64,000 nucleotides of DNA from Vibrio breoganii. Lineage in GTDB: Bacteria; Pseudomonadota; Gammaproteobacteria; Enterobacterales; Vibrionaceae. Each line of letters begins with the position of its first letter. Position 1 is the first letter of the stretch. A program made the translations under genes and the position numbers. The DNA lies in assembly GCF_001677275.1 (NCBI RefSeq), contig NZ_CP016177.1, positions 496,001 to 560,000 on the forward strand. The letters run 5' to 3'. Of the stretch, positions 50,826 through 60,506 are shown piece after piece. A model generated the notes under the pieces. The model saw only the letters and a list, made by a program, of their open reading frames with translations, was not told where the DNA came from and searched no databases.

Positions 50826-51437
50826 AGCTGATCTCCATTTGCAAAAGATCGTTATTTATCAAAGATCTTTGATGATAGGGGAATGGGCAATTATAAGCCA
50901 ACTAGAGTGCAAAATGAAGGTTATCCACAGGGTGGGTGATAATAACTGTAATAATTGATACTTATGTATAAATAAACAGGGGTTTATGTCACGTTATAGG
51001 CTTGTTTTGCTGACTTAAGTATGCCTCTCTAAGCTTAGTGTGTGGATAAATGAATGTATGGTTGAATTTTGAACGATCCTAAAGGATCAAATATTAAGCA
51101 ATTACACCCTGAGTGATCTATATACAATTTTTGGTTTATGGTGTTGATATTTAAAGGTTTATTATTTTGTTGTTATGCCTTTATAGTTTTCATTGAGATC
51201 AAAAATTAGTCCGTAAATTATTTATCTCAAGTTTTCTCACAAAGTTACTCACAGATATAGTGAATAAATAGCACTAAACAAAGTGACTCTGTTGATAAAG
51301 TAAGATTTGCTCGCTATTTATCCAATGTTGGCATCCTGACTTCATAGTTTGACAACTTTTACTACGGTTGCATTTGCTCAACTGGGGGATCTGTGGAAAA
51401 ATCGACTCATATAAAATTTATCAGTAGAGGTTAGCCA
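50826..51437. other. Intergenic region rich in DnaA boxes and GATC sites
   Basis: 612 bp, A/T-rich, without a gene. DnaA boxes fitting TTWTNCACA: 50921-50929 (+, TTATCCACA), 51041-51049 (-, same), 51392-51400 (-, TTTTCCACA). One-mismatch boxes: 51245-51253 (+, TTACTCACA), 51290-51298 (-, TTATCAACA). GATC at 50830, 50847, 50864, 51075, 51085, 51115, 51197 and 51388. Inverted repeats: ATCAAAGATCTTTGAT at 50858-50873 and GATCCT-AA-AGGATC at 51075-51088. It also contains the mutH and rppH promoters. Confidence 0.75.
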
Positions 51438-51956
51438 GTGATCGATGGCGATGGTTACCGCTTAAATGTGGGAATCGTAATATGTAACAACCACGGTCAA
51501 GTGTTTTGGGCTAAACGATACGGACAACATTCATGGCAATTTCCACAAGGTGGAATCGACGACGGTGAGACGCCAGAACAGGCGATGTACCGAGAATTGT
51601 ATGAAGAGGTCGGATTAACCAAACAAGATGTAAGAATTGTCACTACTAGTCGTCATTGGTTGCGTTATCGCTTACCAAAAAGATTGGTACGTTGGGACTC
51701 CAAACCTGTCTGTATCGGGCAAAAACAGAAATGGTTCTTATTGCAACTCACCTGTGATGAATCGCAGGTGAACATGCAAAGAGGGCCAACTCCAGAATTT
51801 GATGGATGGCGTTGGGTAAGTTTTTGGTACCCAGTGAGACAAGTTGTCTCTTTTAAAAGGGATGTCTACCGCAGAGCAATGAAAGAATTCGCTTCTTTTG
51901 CTATGCCTTTCACAGATCGAAAGCAAAACCGAAAACGCAAACACCGCAAAGGGTAG
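51438..51956 (+). CDS. rppH: RNA 5'-pyrophosphohydrolase
   Basis: A 172-residue Nudix hydrolase (E. coli: 176). The Nudix box is [17 protein letters not shown] followed by YEEVGL (about residues 38-60), and the N-terminal [17 protein letters not shown] matches E. coli. It removes pyrophosphate from 5'-triphosphate RNA, opening it to RNase E. The start is GTG at 51438. The basic tail [13 protein letters not shown] may aid RNA binding. It is 12 bp upstream of ptsP, the conserved pair. Confidence 0.97.
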   Translation: MIDGDGYRLNVGIVICNNHGQVFWAKRYGQHSWQFPQGGIDDGETPEQAMYRELYEEVGLTKQDVRIVTTSRHWLRYRLPKRLVRWDSKPVCIGQKQKWFLLQLTCDESQVNMQRGPTPEFDGWRWVSFWYPVRQVVSFKRDVYRRAMKEFASFAMPFTDRKQNRKRKHRKG

Positions 51957-51968
51957 TGAGGCGCAATA

Positions 51969-54221
51969 ATGCTAAATCAGCTAAGGGATATAGTTGAGCA
52001 CGTATCTCGGGTCGAAGATATACATCAAGCACTTGAGGTGTTTGTTGAACGTACCTGCGATGCGATAAATAGCGAATGTTGCACCATTTACCTTTCTAAT
52101 CACCAAAAGCAGCGCCTTGAGTTAATGGCAACCAAGGGGCTGACTTTTTCTGGTGAGCGCCTGCATATAGGCTTTCAAGAGGGTTTGGTTGGCTTAGTCC
52201 ATAGAACCGCAGAACCCTTAAACGTTGCAAAAGCTTCTCTACACCCTGATTTTAAATTTTTCCCCCAGCTTGGCGAAGACGTCTATCAAGCCTTTTTAGC
52301 GACGCCTATTGTCCACCGCAAGCGAATGCTTGGTGTGGTGGTCATCCAACAGAAAACGCCGCGATTATTCAGTGATACCGAAGAGTCTTTTCTAGTGACT
52401 CTCGCCGCTCAGTTAGCGGTGCTTATTGCCAGTGAGCAACAGCAAGGTAATTGGCTTCTACAAGAAAGAAAAAGCTCCACTGTAACTGGTCTCTCAGCAT
52501 GTAACGGGATTGCGATTGGACCTATTTGGCGTGGTAACGATGAGCCCTTGCTCAAAGACGTATCACCCGCATCTGCTATTGATATCGAGAAAGACAAGGA
52601 ATGGCTTCTCGTAGCGATAGAGTCGGCTCTGACCGAGTTTAGACGCCTTAGAAAGCAACTCGATAGCGACCTTAATAAAGATGCCTTAGCTATCTTTGAT
52701 TTGTTTACTCACCTTTTGAATGATCCCAAACTTCGTGGAGATCTGATTAAGCAGATAGAGAAAGGGGACGCTGCTGATTGGGCTCTGCGTCAGGTGATAG
52801 AGCGTTACTCTAATCACTTTGCCCGTATGAATGATATTTACCTTCAAGAGCGCTCTCAAGATGTTAGGGAGCTAGGTCAGAGGTTGCTGTATTTCCTCTA
52901 TCATTCGCAAGCCAAAGAAATCAAACTTGAGAAACCGGTTATCTTTGTCGTGAACGAGCTCACAACGACGTTGTTAGCATCAGTACCAAGAGATAAGCTC
53001 CTTGGGGTGATTTCATTGCAAGGTGGGGTAAACTCTCACGCGGCAATCCTATCTCGCGCTTTGGGCATACCGTCGGTCATTGGTTCAAACCTCAAAGGTA
53101 TCGAAGCAGATGATAGACATATCATCTTAGATGGCTATAGCGGTGAGGTATTGCTAAACCCTACAGCCAAAGAGATGAGCGACTATCAGAAGCTATTGGC
53201 TGAAGAGCAAGAAGTTCGCTCTATGGTTGAATCAGAGGTGCGTGAGCCAGCGCTAACCTCGGATAAGGTTCCTATCACTATTTTGCTTAATGCTGGATTG
53301 GGCGGCGACGCGAGCTACTCATTCTTTGATGTTGTGGATGGTGTGGGACTCTATCGTACCGAGATATCCTTTATCGTTAAGCAGGCCTTCCCTTCCGAAG
53401 ATGAGCAGGTGGAGACGTATCGAAAAGTTTTGGCGTACTCACAGGGGAAACCGGTTGTGATGAGGACGTTAGATATTGGTGGGGATAAATCACTACCATA
53501 CTTCCCAATGGAAGAAGAAAACCCATTCTTGGGCTGGAGGGGGATTCGCTTTACTCTCGATCATCCTGATATCTTCTTGATTCAGGTTCGAGCGATGATG
53601 AGAGCGAGTGTCGGTCAAAAGAGTGAACTGAAGATCCTTTTACCTATGATCTCCGGCGTGCCTGAATTGGATTCCGCACTCTCTTTGATTGCTCAAGCTT
53701 ATCATGAGGTGGCGCTCACTCATCCGCGAGTGAAAAAGCCTAAAGTGGGCATCATGCTTGAAGTACCTTCCATGATCTATCTACTGCCGGTGATTGCCAA
53801 GCGCATTGATTTTGTCTCTGTGGGGACTAATGACCTTACTCAATATCTATTAGCCGTGGATCGAAACAACAGCCAAGTTTCAGAGCTCTATGAAGTGGTG
53901 CACCCCTCGGTATTGATGGCGTTAAAACAAATACACGATGCCTGTCGATACTCAAAGATCCCCGTTTCAATCTGTGGCGAGTTAGCGGGTGACCCTATCG
54001 GTGTTTTACTGTTATTGGGTTTGGGATTCAAACAACTTAGTATGAACTCAGCCAATGTGGCCAATATAAAATACGTAATTAGGCAATCAAATCTTGATGA
54101 TTTAGAGGCGCTTGCCAATCAAGCCATAACTAAAGCGTATGCCTCTGATGTGCATAAGCTTGCCTTCGACTACCTAGAGAAACGAGACCTTGCCGGGTTT
54201 GTTCGGCCCGGAAAACATTAA
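51969..54221 (+). CDS. ptsP: Nitrogen-PTS enzyme I, PtsP
   Basis: A 750-residue phosphotransferase (E. coli: 748). An N-terminal GAF domain (about 18-160) distinguishes it from PtsI. Then the HPr-binding region, the phosphohistidine domain with active His in GGVNSHAAILSRAL (about 353-366), and the C-terminal PEP-binding barrel (FLGWRGIRFTLDHPD, VGTNDLTQYLLAVDR). It passes phosphate from PEP to the Ntr branch (PtsO/PtsN), which reports nitrogen and potassium status. Its stop overlaps the next ATG by 1 bp. Confidence 0.97.
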   Translation: MLNQLRDIVEHVSRVEDIHQALEVFVERTCDAINSECCTIYLSNHQKQRLELMATKGLTFSGERLHIGFQEGLVGLVHRTAEPLNVAKASLHPDFKFFPQLGEDVYQAFLATPIVHRKRMLGVVVIQQKTPRLFSDTEESFLVTLAAQLAVLIASEQQQGNWLLQERKSSTVTGLSACNGIAIGPIWRGNDEPLLKDVSPASAIDIEKDKEWLLVAIESALTEFRRLRKQLDSDLNKDALAIFDLFTHLLNDPKLRGDLIKQIEKGDAADWALRQVIERYSNHFARMNDIYLQERSQDVRELGQRLLYFLYHSQAKEIKLEKPVIFVVNELTTTLLASVPRDKLLGVISLQGGVNSHAAILSRALGIPSVIGSNLKGIEADDRHIILDGYSGEVLLNPTAKEMSDYQKLLAEEQEVRSMVESEVREPALTSDKVPITILLNAGLGGDASYSFFDVVDGVGLYRTEISFIVKQAFPSEDEQVETYRKVLAYSQGKPVVMRTLDIGGDKSLPYFPMEEENPFLGWRGIRFTLDHPDIFLIQVRAMMRASVGQKSELKILLPMISGVPELDSALSLIAQAYHEVALTHPRVKKPKVGIMLEVPSMIYLLPVIAKRIDFVSVGTNDLTQYLLAVDRNNSQVSELYEVVHPSVLMALKQIHDACRYSKIPVSICGELAGDPIGVLLLLGLGFKQLSMNSANVANIKYVIRQSNLDDLEALANQAITKAYASDVHKLAFDYLEKRDLAGFVRPGKH

Positions 54222-55018
54222 TGATTACATTCGAATTAATCGCCATCTTAGTGATGATTGGTGCGCTGGTGGGCGTGCTTGCAGGATTGCTAGGCATCGG
54301 CGGTGGCCTTATTATCGTTCCTGCATTGTTATTTTTACTGCCAAAGTCCGGCGTATCAGCGGATATTGCCATGCAAATGGCTCTGGCTACTTCCTTAGCT
54401 TGCATCATCATTACCTCTGGTTCATCGGCACTCAATCACTATCGAGTGAACAATGTTGATATGTTTGTGGTCAAATTCTTGATTCCAGGTGTGATACTGG
54501 GCGGCTTTGGTGGTAGTTTTGTCGCTGAATTTATACCAAGCCAGTATTTGCCCCCTGTTTTTGGTTGTATTGTCCTGTTCTTATCCATCAAGATGTTTAT
54601 CTCGGTGAATGCAAGAGCGGTAAAACCTTTACCAAGCGCAACAAAGACCTTTATATCTGGAACTACGATCGGTACTATCTCAAGCCTAGCGGGTATCGGA
54701 GGTGGCTCTCTGATGGTTCCATTTCTTAACCGTCACGGCATAGAAATGCGCAAAGCGATTGGCACTTCATCGTTTTGTGGTGCACTACTTGCTGCTTCTG
54801 GAATGATTGGTTTTATTCTGCATGGAGTCGGGGCGAAAGACTTGCCCGCCCATAGCGTGGGCTATGTGTACCTTCCAGCCTTGCTGGCGATTGCCTGTAG
54901 CTCTGTACTAACCAGTAAGCTTGGTGTGAGGTTAACCTCGGTATTACCCACCCAGGTACTGAAAAAATGTTTTGCCGTATTGCTGCTGATAATAGCGATA
55001 CGAATGCTTTTCTTTTAA
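54221..55018 (+). CDS. TauE/SafE-family membrane protein
   Basis: A 265-residue inner-membrane protein with eight hydrophobic segments in two similar halves, each with a glycine-rich motif: LAGLLGIGGGLIIVPAL (about 22-38) and SLAGIGGGSLMVPFL (about 152-166). These are the signatures of TauE/SafE sulfite/organic-acid exporters; the true substrate is unknown. It is coupled to ptsP (TAATG) and precedes lgt in the rppH-ptsP-lgt-thyA cluster. Confidence 0.9.
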   Translation: MITFELIAILVMIGALVGVLAGLLGIGGGLIIVPALLFLLPKSGVSADIAMQMALATSLACIIITSGSSALNHYRVNNVDMFVVKFLIPGVILGGFGGSFVAEFIPSQYLPPVFGCIVLFLSIKMFISVNARAVKPLPSATKTFISGTTIGTISSLAGIGGGSLMVPFLNRHGIEMRKAIGTSSFCGALLAASGMIGFILHGVGAKDLPAHSVGYVYLPALLAIACSSVLTSKLGVRLTSVLPTQVLKKCFAVLLLIIAIRMLFF

Positions 55019-55040
55019 TGATTTGCTCTAAGAAGATTTT

Positions 55041-55865
55041 ATGAATCAAGGATTTATCTCTTTTCCCCATATCGACCCAGTATTGCTAGAAATTGGTCCA
55101 GTTTCTATTCGCTGGTATGGACTGATGTACCTATTTGGCTTCGCATTTGCTATGTGGCTAGCCAATCGTCGCGCGGATCAACCGAATAGTGGTTGGACGC
55201 GAGAGCAAGTGTCCGACATGTTGTTCTTAGGGTTTCTCGGCGTGGTCGTTGGTGGGCGTGTTGGTTATGTATTGTTCTACCATTTCGACCTGTTTTTAGA
55301 TAATCCGTTTTACCTGTTTCAAGTATGGACGGGGGGAATGTCTTTCCATGGTGGCTTGCTCGGCGTGATCTCAGCGATGGCATTCTATGCCTACCGCAAC
55401 GGTCGTACCTTCTTCAACGTGGCTGACTTTATCGCACCGCTTATCCCGTTTGGATTGGGCGTTGGTCGTATCGGTAACTTTATGAATGACGAACTGTGGG
55501 GCAGAGTAACGGATGTGCCATGGGCGGTAATGTTCCCATCGGGCGGCTATTTGCCACGACACCCTTCTCAGCTTTATGAAGCGATTTTAGAAGGGATAGT
55601 GTTGTTCTTTATCTTGAACTTCTTTATTCGTAAACCTAGACCGGCTGGCGCTGTTTCAGGGCTGTTCTTGATTGGCTATGGTTCTTTCCGCTTTATCGTA
55701 GAGTACTTCCGTGAGCCGGATGCTCACCTAGGGCTGTTTGGTAACTGGATCTCTATGGGCCAGATACTTTCAACTCCAATGATCCTAATTGGTGCCGCTA
55801 TGATGTGGTGGGCATATAAATTCAACCAGAAGTCCCTTGAAGTGAACAAGGCGAAGGAGAAGTAA
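55041..55865 (+). CDS. lgt: Prolipoprotein diacylglyceryl transferase
   Basis: A 274-residue membrane enzyme that puts diacylglycerol on the lipobox cysteine of prolipoproteins, such as BamD here. Seven membrane segments. Family motifs: [11 protein letters not shown] (about 70-80), SFHGGLLG (about 101-108), [17 protein letters not shown] (about 143-159; the Lgt signature) and HPSQLYEA. The length is that of the family. It overlaps thyA by 1 bp (TAATG). Confidence 0.97.
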   Translation: MNQGFISFPHIDPVLLEIGPVSIRWYGLMYLFGFAFAMWLANRRADQPNSGWTREQVSDMLFLGFLGVVVGGRVGYVLFYHFDLFLDNPFYLFQVWTGGMSFHGGLLGVISAMAFYAYRNGRTFFNVADFIAPLIPFGLGVGRIGNFMNDELWGRVTDVPWAVMFPSGGYLPRHPSQLYEAILEGIVLFFILNFFIRKPRPAGAVSGLFLIGYGSFRFIVEYFREPDAHLGLFGNWISMGQILSTPMILIGAAMMWWAYKFNQKSLEVNKAKEK

Positions 55866-56716
55866 TGAAGCAGTATCTAGACCTATGTCGCCGTATCGTT
55901 GATGAAGGGCATTGGATTGAGAACCAGCGTACTGGCAAGCGTTGTTTGACTGTTATCAATGCAGATTTAACCTATGACGTAGCGAATAACGCTTTCCCAT
56001 TGGTGACGACCCGCAAAAGCTTCTGGAAAGCGGCTGTTGCTGAGCTGCTTGGATACATCCGTGGTTACGACAACGCAGAACAGTTCCGCCAACTCGGCAC
56101 TAAAACCTGGGACGCAAACTCGAACCTCAACGACGCATGGTTAAACAACCCGTACCGTAAGGGTGAAGATGACATGGGGCGTGTTTATGGTGTTCAAGGT
56201 CGTCAGTGGGCTAAGCCAGATGGTGGGCATATTGACCAACTACGTAAGATTGTTGATGATCTTACAAAAGGTGTTGATGACCGTGGTGAGATCCTGAACT
56301 TCTACAACCCAGGTGAGTTCCACATGGGCTGTTTGCGTCCATGTATGTATAGCCATCACTTCTCTTTGCTTGGCGATACCTTGTACCTAAATAGCACGCA
56401 GCGCTCTTGTGATGTCCCATTAGGGCTGAACTTCAATATGGTGCAAGTGTATGCCTTCTTGGCCATCATGGCGCAGATCACCGGTAAGAAGCCGGGTGTG
56501 GCTTATCATAAGATTGTGAATGCGCATATTTACGCAGACCAACTTGAGTTGATGCGCGATGTGCAGTTGCAGCGAGAGCCACTCAGTGCATCTAAATTTA
56601 TCATTAACCCTGAGATTAAGAGCTTAGAAGACCTAGAAACTTGGGTGACCTTAGATGATTTCTCAGTGGAAGGATACGAATCTCACCCTGCGATTCGCTA
56701 TCCATTTTCGGTATAA
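55865..56716 (+). CDS. thyA: Thymidylate synthase ThyA
   Basis: A 283-residue thymidylate synthase (E. coli: 264), the longer type seen in Vibrio. It methylates dUMP using methylene-tetrahydrofolate. Folate/dUMP blocks: [19 protein letters not shown] sequence at [15 protein letters not shown] (about 178-192) and [15 protein letters not shown] (about 218-232). The active-site Cys lies in [10 protein letters not shown], where E. coli has APCHAFFQF, so the usual His after Cys is Met. It is last in the lgt operon, and a terminator follows. Confidence 0.96.
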   Translation: MKQYLDLCRRIVDEGHWIENQRTGKRCLTVINADLTYDVANNAFPLVTTRKSFWKAAVAELLGYIRGYDNAEQFRQLGTKTWDANSNLNDAWLNNPYRKGEDDMGRVYGVQGRQWAKPDGGHIDQLRKIVDDLTKGVDDRGEILNFYNPGEFHMGCLRPCMYSHHFSLLGDTLYLNSTQRSCDVPLGLNFNMVQVYAFLAIMAQITGKKPGVAYHKIVNAHIYADQLELMRDVQLQREPLSASKFIINPEIKSLEDLETWVTLDDFSVEGYESHPAIRYPFSV

Positions 56717-56767
56717 AGACAAATAATTTAAATTTATCTCACTGAATTTTAAAAACTATTGCTTAAG

Positions 56768-56796
56768 AGGCTAATATTTAGGTATTAGCCTTTTTT
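56768..56796 (+). terminator. Terminator of thyA
   Basis: 9-bp arms AGGCTAATA/TATTAGCCT with a 6-base loop and T6. It lies about 50 bp after the thyA stop. Confidence 0.88.
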
Positions 56797-56810
56797 ATGC
56801 TCGGAACTCA

Positions 56811-57824
56811 GTGGATAGAGTTAATTTTAAAATGAAACATGGATGTAGTGCAGCCTTAATGATGGCGGTATGGGGATTCTCCAATACTGCCATTGCGAGC
56901 CTTATTGATCCTGACCAGTATCTTACGGATATCTACTCAACGGCCTTGGTGTTGACGGACAGTGAACTGCTGACCATTGGTTTTGGTAGCTTTGACCCAA
57001 ACCAGATTTTTGGCACCAATAACCCTGACTTTGGTGGCCAAGAGGTAATTGATACCAAGCGGAAAATCGCGGTGACCTCTCTTCCTATCTCTTTTTTATT
57101 CTCTAATGAAGAAAGCCTTTGGCTACATCGATTAAAGCTCAGGGCCGCCTATATGGGGTTAACGAGAGATATTGACTATGACCAACTAGAAGACTCAGGT
57201 ATTACTTGGGAGAGCGATAAGAATGAAGATCACGTAATAGCAGGTTATGCCGAATATGCCCTGGGCTATCAGATATCAGAGGGGTGGCAGTTATTCGCAG
57301 GCACTGGGCTTCATCTCATGCACTATAAGAATAAATTTACCGCCAATAGCCCTGCTGCAGAAACAATAGAAGATCTAGGTATTAATTCAGCGATTAATGG
57401 CTCGTCGAACATTTGGATAGCCGAGCCCCAAGCGGATTTGATCTATACCAAAGATACCGGTCCGGGAGAGATTCGATTTAATAGTGAATATCACTATTTT
57501 TGGGGCAGAAGCTTTGGCGGCAGCATTGGAACCTCCAATGCGACCACTGAAGGCTGGCGTATCATGAATGGCATACAGTACAAGTATCATCTAGACCCTT
57601 GGGGAAGTCGCAAGCAAGACTTGCTGTTTAGAGTACGTCGAATTGATGTCGGTGGTAATTTAAGAGAGCCCTTGGATACCACTCACTACGCTGAATATAG
57701 CTTTGGCTGGGTGATGGACACTAGCGACTACTCATCATTGATCTACAACGTGGGTATAGGTATTTCATTAAACTATGGCAGCTCATTGAAAGGCGGTGCA
57801 TTGGTCATCTATTACAATGAGTAA
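56811..57824 (+). CDS. Solitary outer-membrane autotransporter-like beta-barrel protein
   Basis: A 337-residue predicted outer-membrane protein. A signal peptide (AALMMAVWGFSNTAIAS) leads to a run of amphipathic strands ending in a hydrophobic/aromatic strand (GGALVIYYNE). I recall a family of 'solitary' autotransporter barrels in Vibrio that lacks a passenger domain, and this fits: there is no passenger. Start: GTG 56811 with GGAA upstream, or ATG 56832 (MKHGCSAAL), which would give a more usual signal peptide but a weaker ribosome-binding site. Function unknown. The stop abuts a MITE-like palindrome. Confidence 0.7.
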   Translation: MDRVNFKMKHGCSAALMMAVWGFSNTAIASLIDPDQYLTDIYSTALVLTDSELLTIGFGSFDPNQIFGTNNPDFGGQEVIDTKRKIAVTSLPISFLFSNEESLWLHRLKLRAAYMGLTRDIDYDQLEDSGITWESDKNEDHVIAGYAEYALGYQISEGWQLFAGTGLHLMHYKNKFTANSPAAETIEDLGINSAINGSSNIWIAEPQADLIYTKDTGPGEIRFNSEYHYFWGRSFGGSIGTSNATTEGWRIMNGIQYKYHLDPWGSRKQDLLFRVRRIDVGGNLREPLDTTHYAEYSFGWVMDTSDYSSLIYNVGIGISLNYGSSLKGGALVIYYNE

Positions 57825-57984
57825 TACCAATCACACTAAGTAAGTGATCAAAAATAGCGAAGGAAAAATACTCGAGAACAAGGCAGAATTTTTCGATAAG
57901 TAGTTATTCTACAATCAAAAATTCTAACGCAGTTATCGAGTATTTTAACCAGCTAGGGTGATCAGTTATTTAGTACGATTGGTA
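57825..57984. mobile_element. MITE-like imperfect palindrome, about 160 bp
   Basis: Begins TACCAATC and ends GATTGGTA; the two halves are imperfect inverted copies along the whole length, e.g. AGTAAGTGATCA against TAACTGATCA, AATACTCGAGAACA against AATACTCGATAACT, and AGAATTTTTCGAT against AGAATTTTTGATT, meeting at GTAG-TTATT-CTAC (57900-57912). It has no coding capacity. As RNA it would fold as one long hairpin. Small palindromic elements of this style are common in Vibrio genomes. Confidence 0.8.
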
Positions 57985-58000
57985 TAAGTCTACAGACGAA

Positions 58001-58028
58001 AAAAAACCTGCCAATCGGCAGGTTTTTT
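58001..58028. terminator. Bidirectional terminator before nptA end
   Basis: 12-bp arms AAAAAACCTGCC/GGCAGGTTTTTT around AATC. A T run on either strand makes it bidirectional. Serves nptA on the minus strand. Confidence 0.92.
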
Positions 58029-58042
58029 AATTCTTTAGTTGT

Positions 58043-59191
58043 TTATGCCGTCATCGCGATAATCGCACCTGGCATAACAACGAATACTGCAATTAGATAT
58101 CCAGCAACAACGCTCTTGTTCTTAATGGCCATTGTTGAAATCCAATCAGCACCCTTCAGTGGCAGTTCACGCAAGAACGGAATACCAAAGATGAACAAGG
58201 TTGCCGCTACGTTGAACAACAAGTGCACTAGAGCAATCTGAAGCGCAAAGGCTGCAAACTCACCAGTTACTGCTGTTGCCGCAAGAAGCGCAGTAATACA
58301 GGTACCGATGTTTGCACCGAGTGTAAATGGATACACATCACGTACCTTAAGAACACCAGAACCTACCAATGGAACCATTAAGCTAGTCGTTGTTGATGAG
58401 GACTGAACCAGTACCGTTACAACAGAACCAGAGAAGATACCGTGAAGAGGACCGCGACCAATAGCGTTCTTCAAAATCTCACGTGCACGACCCACCATCA
58501 GGCTCTTCATTAGTTTACCCATGATGGTAATAGAGATGATGATGGTAGCGATACCCAAAATAATCATGCTCACACCGGCAACGACAGGGCCGAAGGCGGT
58601 TAGCGGTTCTTGAATCACACTAATTAGAGGTTTTGTCAGAGGCTTAATGAAGTTAAAGCCACCCATGTCTAGGTCACCCGTGCTCATTAGCGGAGCGACT
58701 AGCCAAGCTGAAAGCTTGCCAAAGATGCCAAACATCATCTCTAGTGGTAGGAAGATCAATACCGCCAGCAAGTTGAAGAAGTCATGAACGGTCGCACTTG
58801 CAAATGCACGTTTAAACTCTTCTTTACAGCGAAGGTGACCAAGGCTTACTAGAGTGTTAGTTACCGTGGTACCGATATTTGCACCCATAACCATAGGGAT
58901 AGCGATTTGAACCGGAAGTCCGCCCGCTACAAGGCCTACAATAATAGAGGTAACTGTACTTGATGATTGAATAAGAGCCGTTGCTACAAGGCCGATCATC
59001 AAACCTGCTACTGGGTGAGATGCAAAGTCAAAAAGTGTTTTGGCATGTTCGCCAGAGGCCATCTTAAAGCCACTGCCAACCATTGAAACTGAAACAAGAA
59101 GTAGGTACAGCATGAAAGCCAAGTTAGCCCAACGTAGCCAGCTGGTTTTACCTGCTGTTACTGCTGAAACTGAGGATGCTTGGTTGTTCAT
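58043..59191 (-). CDS. nptA: Na+/phosphate symporter NptA
   Basis: A 382-residue membrane protein of the NptA/PNaS family. It contains the two inverted QSSS repeats that define the family: ALIQSSSTVTSIIVGL (about 74-89) and VLVQSSSTTTSLMVPL (about 260-275), with GANIGTTVTN and GANIGTCITAL after them. It couples phosphate import to the sodium gradient and is a lower-affinity alternative to Pst. Divergent from nhaR. A weak CTGTCAT half-site occurs upstream but not a full Pho box. Confidence 0.93.
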   Translation of the reverse strand: MNNQASSVSAVTAGKTSWLRWANLAFMLYLLLVSVSMVGSGFKMASGEHAKTLFDFASHPVAGLMIGLVATALIQSSSTVTSIIVGLVAGGLPVQIAIPMVMGANIGTTVTNTLVSLGHLRCKEEFKRAFASATVHDFFNLLAVLIFLPLEMMFGIFGKLSAWLVAPLMSTGDLDMGGFNFIKPLTKPLISVIQEPLTAFGPVVAGVSMIILGIATIIISITIMGKLMKSLMVGRAREILKNAIGRGPLHGIFSGSVVTVLVQSSSTTTSLMVPLVGSGVLKVRDVYPFTLGANIGTCITALLAATAVTGEFAAFALQIALVHLLFNVAATLFIFGIPFLRELPLKGADWISTMAIKNKSVVAGYLIAVFVVMPGAIIAMTA

Positions 59192-59534
59192 TTGTTATCT
59201 CCGGGCCCGTTTTAGGCTTTTAATCAACTGTTGGCGAGTTTAGATAACTAATATTTCAGTTATATTACAGTTTTATAAATAATCGCCTTTTTCTTACTCA
59301 ATGTAAGTAAACGTTTGCGTAAGTTTTTAAGTCCACTAAAGTATTGATTTTTAAGGTTTTAACTTTTGTTGCTAACCTTGCTGTTGGACGCTCCTTGAGC
59401 AACTTTAGTGTCAAATGTTGATCTGGTCCAAATATTAATGTGACAAAACTGTCATCTTACTTTAACTTGGTTTCGGTAATATCGAAGGTTAATGCACTTT
59501 ACCTTTAATTTTAAAGGTTGGTATAGGAGAGGAA
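59192..59534. other. Divergent control region between nptA and nhaR
   Basis: 343 bp without a gene, A/T-rich. Immediately before the nhaR ribosome-binding site (TAGGAGAGGA) lies an inverted repeat ACCTTTAA-TT-TTAAAGGT (59501-59518), a possible operator. I see no other clear sites. Confidence 0.5.
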
Positions 59535-60422
59535 ATGTCGCATTTAAATTATAATCATCTCTATTATTTCTGGATGGTTTGCAAACAAGGGTCTTTAACC
59601 AAAGCTGCCGATGCTCTATTCCTTACGCCACAAACGGTGACAGGGCAGATCAAAGCACTAGAGCAGCGCCTCAATGGTAAGTTAACTAAACGCAACGGCC
59701 GAAGCATAGAGCCTACTGAGCTTGGGCAGTTGGTATTTAAGTATGCCGATAGAATGTATGACTTGAGCTATGAAATGCTCGATATCGTTAACTACAGTCA
59801 GCGAGCCAATCTATTGTTTGAGGTTGGGGTAGCGGATGCACTCTCAAAAAGCTTAGTTAGCCGTATTCTTTCTACGACGATTCCATCTGATGGTAACATT
59901 CATCTTAGATGCTATGAGTCCACCCACGAATTGTTGTTGGAGAAACTGTCTCAGCATAAGCTGGATATGATTCTTTCTGATTGCCCTATTGATTCCTCTC
60001 AAAATGCTGGCCTTTATAGTAAAAAGCTAGGAGAGTGCAAAATGAGCTTTTGCTCAGCGACTCCGATTGATGAAAAAGAGTTCTTAGCCAATTTAGAGCA
60101 ATACAAGCTATTGATTCCAGGTTCTAGAACGTCAATGGGACGCAAGATAACAGAATGGTGCGATAGACAAGGGTATCAACCTACCATTCTTGGCGAGTTT
60201 GATGATTTTGCCTTAATGAAGGCATTTGCCGAGGCGCATCCTGATACCGTATTTGTTGCTCCAACTCGTTATCCTTATAAAAAAGACACTGGTGGTTTTC
60301 ATAGAATTTCGTCAATAGATGCTTTAAAAGAAGAGTATTACGTGATTTTTGCAGAACGAATGATCCAGCACCCAGCAGTAAAAAGTGTCTGTGACGCTGA
60401 TTTTTCTAATATTTTCCATTAA
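59535..60422 (+). CDS. nhaR: LysR-family transcriptional activator NhaR
   Basis: A 295-residue LysR regulator (E. coli NhaR: 301). Its opening [20 protein letters not shown] and helix-turn-helix [20 protein letters not shown] are typical. In Vibrio and E. coli NhaR activates the Na+/H+ antiporter gene nhaA in response to sodium. No nhaA lies in the window. AGGAGAGG precedes the ATG. It sits beside the Na+-dependent nptA, which suggests but does not show a regulatory link. Confidence 0.93.
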   Translation: MSHLNYNHLYYFWMVCKQGSLTKAADALFLTPQTVTGQIKALEQRLNGKLTKRNGRSIEPTELGQLVFKYADRMYDLSYEMLDIVNYSQRANLLFEVGVADALSKSLVSRILSTTIPSDGNIHLRCYESTHELLLEKLSQHKLDMILSDCPIDSSQNAGLYSKKLGECKMSFCSATPIDEKEFLANLEQYKLLIPGSRTSMGRKITEWCDRQGYQPTILGEFDDFALMKAFAEAHPDTVFVAPTRYPYKKDTGGFHRISSIDALKEEYYVIFAERMIQHPAVKSVCDADFSNIFH

Positions 60423-60506
60423 TTTTCACCAGCAGAGGTTTAATTTTGTCAGCCTCAACGGTAATCTTAATTCAGTAATCGAACTATGAGATATGATTGA
60501 TACGCT

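Noticed and set aside
50826..51437. Replication origin
   Set aside because: DnaA boxes and A/T richness are present, but neighbours are mutH and rppH and not gidA/mioC/dnaA or rctB, so an origin call is unsupported. I also considered crtS, the chromosome II trigger site, and saw nothing to identify it.
59441..59470. Pho box upstream of nptA
   Set aside because: One CTGTCAT half occurs, but no second half at 11 bp and no -10 at the correct distance on either strand.
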